Of a stretch of DNA of 64,000 bases, positions 60,624-64,000 are shown in pieces; the first letter of the stretch is position 1; every line of letters starts with the position of its first letter. Source of the DNA: Rhodococcoides fascians A44A (lineage in GTDB: Bacteria > Actinomycetota > Actinomycetes > Mycobacteriales > Mycobacteriaceae); assembly GCF_000760735.1 (NCBI RefSeq), contig NZ_JMEX01000005.1:1084592-1148591 (forward strand), written 5' to 3'. Position numbers and translations under genes: made by a program. The notes under the pieces were generated by a model. The model was not told the origin of the DNA and did not search any database. It was given only the letters and a program-made list of their open reading frames with translations.

Positions 60624-61285
60624 GCCCGAGCACCACCCTTCAATGCAGACTTGACGATCACGACATTGCCGCGACGGCCCGGGATTGCTCCCTTGATCAA
60701 GAGCAGACCGTTCTCGCTGTCCACCTTGTGGACCGAGAGGTTCTGCGTGGTAACGCGGTCGCCACCCATGCGGCCGGACATACGCATTCCCTTGAAGACG
60801 CGACCGGGAGTGGCGCAACCGCCGATGGATCCCGGACGACGGTGCACGGCCTGGGCGCCGTGGCTTGCGCCCTGGCCCTTGAATCCGTGGCGCTTCATGG
60901 TGCCTGCGAAGCCCTTGCCCTTGCTGGTGCCGGTGACGTCGACGAAAGCGCCGTCCTCGAACACTGCAGCGGTGAGCTCCTGGCCGACCTCGAACTGCGA
61001 GGCGTCGGCGACGCGGATCTCCACGACATGGCGGCGAGGCGTGACGCCTGCCTTCTCGAACTGGCCGGTGGTCGGCTTGTTCACCTTGCGGGGATCGATC
61101 GCGCCGAAGGCGACCTGGACGGCGCTGTAGCCGTCGCGCTCCTGCGTGCGGATCTGGGTGACCACGTTGGGTCCGGCCTTGATCACGGTCACGGGAACGA
61201 CGCGGTTGTTCTCGTCGAAGACCTGAGTCATTCCGAGCTTGGTGCCCAGAATGCCTGTGGCAGGCCGATTCTTGTTATCAGTCAT
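60620..61285 (-). CDS. rplC: 50S ribosomal protein L3
   Basis: 221 residues: [28 protein letters not shown] near the N-terminus, and the central [31 protein letters not shown] loop that approaches the peptidyl-transferase centre. The ATG at 61285 has GGAG at a suitable distance; a GTG at 61303 overlapping rpsJ is the alternative. Confidence 0.98.
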   Translation of the reverse strand: MTDNKNRPATGILGTKLGMTQVFDENNRVVPVTVIKAGPNVVTQIRTQERDGYSAVQVAFGAIDPRKVNKPTTGQFEKAGVTPRRHVVEIRVADASQFEVGQELTAAVFEDGAFVDVTGTSKGKGFAGTMKRHGFKGQGASHGAQAVHRRPGSIGGCATPGRVFKGMRMSGRMGGDRVTTQNLSVHKVDSENGLLLIKGAIPGRRGNVVIVKSALKGGARA

Positions 61286-61299
61286 CGTTGTCTCCGCGC

Positions 61300-61605
61300 T
61301 CACTGGATGTTGACGTCGACACTGGCAGGCAGATCGATGCGCATGAGCGCGTCGACCGTCTTCGGCGTCGGGTCGAGGATGTCAATGAGCCGCTTGTGAG
61401 TACGCATCTCGAAGTGTTCGCGCGAATCCTTGTACTTATGGGGCGAACGGATGACGCAGTACACGTTCTTTTCGGTCGGCAACGGCACCGGTCCGACGAC
61501 GCGGGCACCCGTACGGGTGACCGTCTCGACGATCTTGCGCGCTGACGCGTCGATCGCCTCGTGGTCGTAGGCCTTGAGCCTGATGCGGATCTTTTGTCCC
61601 GCCAC
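61300..61605 (-). CDS. rpsJ: 30S ribosomal protein S10
   Basis: 101 residues: [45 protein letters not shown], with [29 protein letters not shown] at the C-terminus. Also the transcription-antitermination factor NusE. First gene of the S10 operon, behind a long leader. Confidence 0.99.
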   Translation of the reverse strand: MAGQKIRIRLKAYDHEAIDASARKIVETVTRTGARVVGPVPLPTEKNVYCVIRSPHKYKDSREHFEMRTHKRLIDILDPTPKTVDALMRIDLPASVDVNIQ

Positions 61606-61987
61606 GCTTAGTGTCCTTTTCTTGCCGCTTGTCGTGAAGCCGGCCTCGTGGCCTGCTCCACCTCGTCTGCACAGTCCCCGAGCCGCTCGGCGAAAACCGA
61701 AGAGACTCGAACTGCCCTCGTGCTCACACGACGAACCGAACGTTGGCGATCAGGAAAGACCCGATCCGTTGCCGCTGTTCATCTGTCATGGTTCTCCGGT
61801 CCACGCGGTCGGGCGTGTCGTATTTCTACTGACACTTCTTTCCGCTTGCTCTTCTTCGATGACCGGGTGCGCGAGGCGTTCCTTCATCTCCGAGCCGGCA
61901 AACCGAACGCACTCACGCGGAGTGCTGGTCCTGTTCTGCTCTTACCTGGCGCAGGCCGCACGAAAGCGCGTCCCGTGTCCAGGCAAC
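61606..61987 (-). promoter_or_regulatory. long 5' leader of the S10 operon
   Basis: About 380 nt without a convincing gene between the predicted promoter and rpsJ; open frames here lack conserved content. Comparable in length to r-protein leaders that mediate feedback control, but I could not identify a specific conserved fold by eye. Confidence 0.4.
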
Positions 61988-61993
61988 CCGACC

Positions 61994-62023
61994 AGTATGC
62001 CGTAGACCGCGCCGGAGCACAAA
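61994..62023 (-). promoter_or_regulatory. predicted S10 operon promoter
   Basis: Reverse strand: TTTGTG (62018-62023), 18-nt spacer, CATACT (61994-61999). Same layout as the rplN, rpsH and infA promoters. It lies 55 nt from the divergent thioesterase gene. Confidence 0.55.
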
Positions 62024-62046
62024 TCCCTCTCGATGCGCATTCGCCG

Positions 62047-62076
62047 CTCGCACCTTACTCGGCAGTAAGATGCGAG
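62047..62076 (+). promoter_or_regulatory. 30-bp imperfect palindrome abutting the start of the thioesterase gene
   Basis: ctcgca-c-cttact-cggc-agtaag-a-tgcgag: two 6-bp arm pairs with one mismatched position, ending one base before the ATG at 62078. No ribosome site is visible there. Probably a repressor operator or a 5' mRNA hairpin; it is also close to the S10 promoter. Confidence 0.6.
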
Positions 62077-62077
62077 T

Positions 62078-62563
62078 ATGACCGCCACCGGTACTACCTA
62101 CGGCCTGTGGAAGAAGCTCCCCGACAACGTCGTCGGGCAGACGATCTTCTCCATCGGCATGTGTCTCAGGGTCCCGTACTTCGGATCCGTCCTCCCCCGC
62201 GTGAAGTCCCTCGAGCCAGGTCGTTGCGAGGTGACTGCCCCGAAGTGGTGGGGAATCAGGAACCACTTGGGCACATTTCACGCGATCGCCGCGTGCAATC
62301 TCGCCGAGGTGGCCATGGGCATGCTCGCCGAAGCGACGGTGCCACCGACGCATCGCTGGATCCCGAAGGAGATGACGGTGCGCTATCTGACCAAGGCCAC
62401 CACATCACTGACCGCGGTAGCCCTGCTCGATTCACCCGATTGGGCAACCGTCACGGAGGGTTCGGACGTCGTCGTGCCGGTGTCGATTCGCGACAGCGCC
62501 GGAGTCGAGGTCGTCCACGCGGACATCACCATCTGGATCTCCGCCGCGAGCCGACAGCGGTGA
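62078..62563 (+). CDS. DUF4442 hotdog-fold thioesterase-like protein
   Basis: 161 residues, single hotdog domain of the PaaI-like DUF4442 type (MCLRVPYFGSVLPRVKSLEPGRCEV, RNHLGTFHAIAACNLAEVAMGM, HRWIPKEMTVRYLTKATTSLTA). The NHLGTFH-to-NLAE helix is where hotdog thioesterases place their catalytic residues. Acyl-CoA substrate unknown. Divergent from the S10 operon; followed after 10 nt by the TyrA-like gene, suggesting an operon. Confidence 0.85.
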   Translation: MTATGTTYGLWKKLPDNVVGQTIFSIGMCLRVPYFGSVLPRVKSLEPGRCEVTAPKWWGIRNHLGTFHAIAACNLAEVAMGMLAEATVPPTHRWIPKEMTVRYLTKATTSLTAVALLDSPDWATVTEGSDVVVPVSIRDSAGVEVVHADITIWISAASRQR

Positions 62564-62573
62564 TACTCGACGA

Positions 62574-63470
62574 ATGAAGTCGTATGACGCTGTCGTGGTC
62601 GGTGGCCGTGGAGCCGTCGGCACCCTTCTGGCCGGGCTCCTCGTCTCCGACGGGCTGTCCGTCGTCACCGTGGATGTCGACGCAACCGGCGATCCGCAGC
62701 ACGGCTGTGACCATGTGCAGGGCAACATCGTCGATCCGGACGACACTCTCCGCGAGTTGTTGGCGTCGACGACCGTCGTCGTCCTGGCGGTCCCGGAATC
62801 GGTAGCTCTTGCCGCGCAGGTACCGGATTCCGGCCGGGACATACTGCTGGTCGAAACACTGTCGGTGAAGTCCCGATTCGCCTCCTCGGTCGAGGCTCGG
62901 TGGACGCAGGCCTCCGTGCTCGGTATCAATCCGATGTTCGCTCCGTCCCTCGGGATGGACGGACGCCCTGTCGCGGCGGTCGTCCACCGGGACGGCCCCC
63001 GCGTCGGCGAATTTCTTGCTCGTCTCGAAACGTGGGGCGGGCTGATCGTGCGAGTGAACGCCGACGAGCACGACCGGGTGGCTGCCGCAACGCAGGCTCT
63101 GACCCACGCTGCTGTGCTGGCGTTCGGATCTGCTCTCGCCTCGCTCGACGTCGACCCGGCGCTCGTGCACGCTCTCGCCCCTCCCCCTGCTCGTACCGCC
63201 CTGGCATTACTGGCTCGGGTGACGGGCGGTGAACCGGAGGTCTACTGGGATGTGCAATCCGGAAACCCCCATGCGGTGACCGCGCGGTCCGCGCTGGCGT
63301 CGGCGATGTCCGAGTTGAATTCGGTCGTCGAGGACGGCGTAGTGCCTGACTTCGAGAAGTTCCTCGATCGCGCCGAGTCGGGCCTACCCGATCCCGCCGG
63401 ATACGCGGCTCTCTGCGCTGCACTCTTCGGTATCGTGCGAGAACAAGGACGTGAGGAGAACCGGTCATGA
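62574..63470 (+). CDS. prephenate dehydrogenase-like (TyrA family) oxidoreductase
   Basis: 298 residues. N-terminal Rossmann fold (VVVGGRGAVGTLLAGLL near residue 7), VLAVPESVAL, INPMFAPSLGMDGRPVA where TyrA usually has HPMFGP (His replaced by Asn), and the helical C-terminal domain with ADEHDRVAAATQALTHAAVLAFG. The His to Asn change and the neighbouring N-oxygenase-like gene suggest a specialised rather than a housekeeping tyrosine enzyme. Its stop overlaps the start of the next gene. Confidence 0.8.
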   Translation: MKSYDAVVVGGRGAVGTLLAGLLVSDGLSVVTVDVDATGDPQHGCDHVQGNIVDPDDTLRELLASTTVVVLAVPESVALAAQVPDSGRDILLVETLSVKSRFASSVEARWTQASVLGINPMFAPSLGMDGRPVAAVVHRDGPRVGEFLARLETWGGLIVRVNADEHDRVAAATQALTHAAVLAFGSALASLDVDPALVHALAPPPARTALALLARVTGGEPEVYWDVQSGNPHAVTARSALASAMSELNSVVEDGVVPDFEKFLDRAESGLPDPAGYAALCAALFGIVREQGREENRS

Positions 63471-64000
63471 TCGACAATCCATCACTGCCCGAGTTCGACC
63501 CGGATGATCCAGTGGAGAGCGCGATCGTGTCGAGGCTGGCCGGCAACTGGGCCAATCGGGCCACGGTCAAGAAGCCCGAACCCGATCTGGACGACCTGTT
63601 CGATCATGCCAAGCACGACTTCCCGGAAGCTCTGATCCCGTTTGCGGAACACGACGTGTACCTCTCGCTGCCGGACGAGAAGCGGAAACGGATCCGGGCC
63701 TGGGGCTGGATCGCGTTCAACAAGAACGTCATGGACGTGGAACAGCACGTGGTCAATCCGGGCTTCTCACTCCTTGCCCAGGACGTGTTCGACACCGGAA
63801 TGGGTGACGTCCTCGCGATCGCTGTCACGCAGGCGATGGTCGACGAGCAGTACCACACCCTCATGCATCTGAACGCGAGCGCGCTCACCCGTCGTCAGCG
63901 CGGATGGGCGATGCCCGAGCGACAACTCCCGTTCAGCGCGACAGTCCGTGCTCAACGCGCCGCGCAGCTCGGTGCGGCGAACTCCGGAGCTGCTGCATTG
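63467..64000 (+). CDS. AurF-like diiron oxygenase, 3' end beyond the window
   Basis: The first 178 codons are visible, open to the last base. Glu92 in NVMDVEQHVVNPGF and the Glu127-x-x-His130 pair in MVDEQYHTLMHLN match the carboxylate/His iron ligands of p-aminobenzoate N-oxygenase AurF and CmlI; the remaining ligands should lie downstream. Family members oxidise aryl amines to nitro compounds or hydroxylate. ATG at 63467 overlaps the TyrA-like stop by 4 nt, so the two are coupled. Confidence 0.82.
   Translation, partial: MIDNPSLPEFDPDDPVESAIVSRLAGNWANRATVKKPEPDLDDLFDHAKHDFPEALIPFAEHDVYLSLPDEKRKRIRAWGWIAFNKNVMDVEQHVVNPGFSLLAQDVFDTGMGDVLAIAVTQAMVDEQYHTLMHLNASALTRRQRGWAMPERQLPFSATVRAQRAAQLGAANSGAAAL

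Noticed and set aside
61648-62577. 309-codon forward frame in the S10 leader
   Set aside because: Its second half is a frame-shifted shadow of the thioesterase gene and the first half has no conserved content.

Overview
This is a high-GC actinobacterial chromosome segment, most likely Rhodococcus or a close Nocardiaceae relative. The gene order matches the Mycobacterium tuberculosis groEL1/tsa/alr/glmS/glmM/rplM/ESX-4 block, followed directly by the alpha, spc and S10 ribosomal protein operons. TTG and GTG starts, F420- or flavin-dependent LLM oxidoreductases and Pro/Thr-rich membrane proteins fit that group. The species call is an inference from gene content and synteny.

Region 1 (1-13.3 kb): groEL (3' end cut by the window) and groES behind a CIRCE operator; a divergent membrane-anchored Hsp70-like protein; then a compact reverse-strand run nnrD-alr-hydrolase-tsaE-tsaB-rimI-tsaD (cell-wall D-alanine, NAD(P)H repair, tRNA t6A synthesis), with glmS upstream of it and a lipase-like protein lacking its nucleophile.

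Region 2 (13.3-34.6 kb): a type VII secretion neighbourhood. It holds an EspC-like/Ala-Pro-rich pair, glmM, rplM-rpsI, a DksA-like zinc finger, the WXG100 pair EsxT/EsxU, and an ESX-4 machine (T7SS-associated protein, EccC, EccD, MycP, EccB) with an adjacent EccE. An LLM oxidoreductase is inserted between eccC and eccD.

Region 3 (34.6-61.6 kb): NAD(P)H-dependent FMN reductase and truA, then the ribosomal superoperon on the reverse strand. In transcription order: S10 (rpsJ to rpsQ), spc (rplN-rplX-rplE-rpsN, then rpsH to rplO), secY-adk-map, and alpha (infA-rpmJ-rpsM-rpsK-rpsD-rpoA-rplQ-truA). Three insertions interrupt it: (a) between rpsQ and rplN on the opposite strand, a TerD-AIM24 fusion plus a three-gene operon of a DUF559-like PD-(D/E)XK nuclease, a winged-helix-like protein and a 1054-residue double P-loop AAA/HerA ATPase; (b) an APC-family permease between rpsN and rpsH; (c) dtd between infA and map. 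Insertion (a) is the best candidate for an undescribed system and resembles HerA-nuclease defence or DNA-processing modules. Terminators and a recurring promoter pattern (TTTGnn, 18-19 nt, TACACT-like) show how the broken operon is probably transcribed in separate units.

Region 4 (61.6-64 kb): a hotdog thioesterase-like protein, a TyrA/prephenate-dehydrogenase-like protein and the N-terminal part of an AurF-like diiron oxygenase, possibly the start of a small metabolic cluster. I saw no tRNA, rRNA, IS element, CRISPR array or replication origin.
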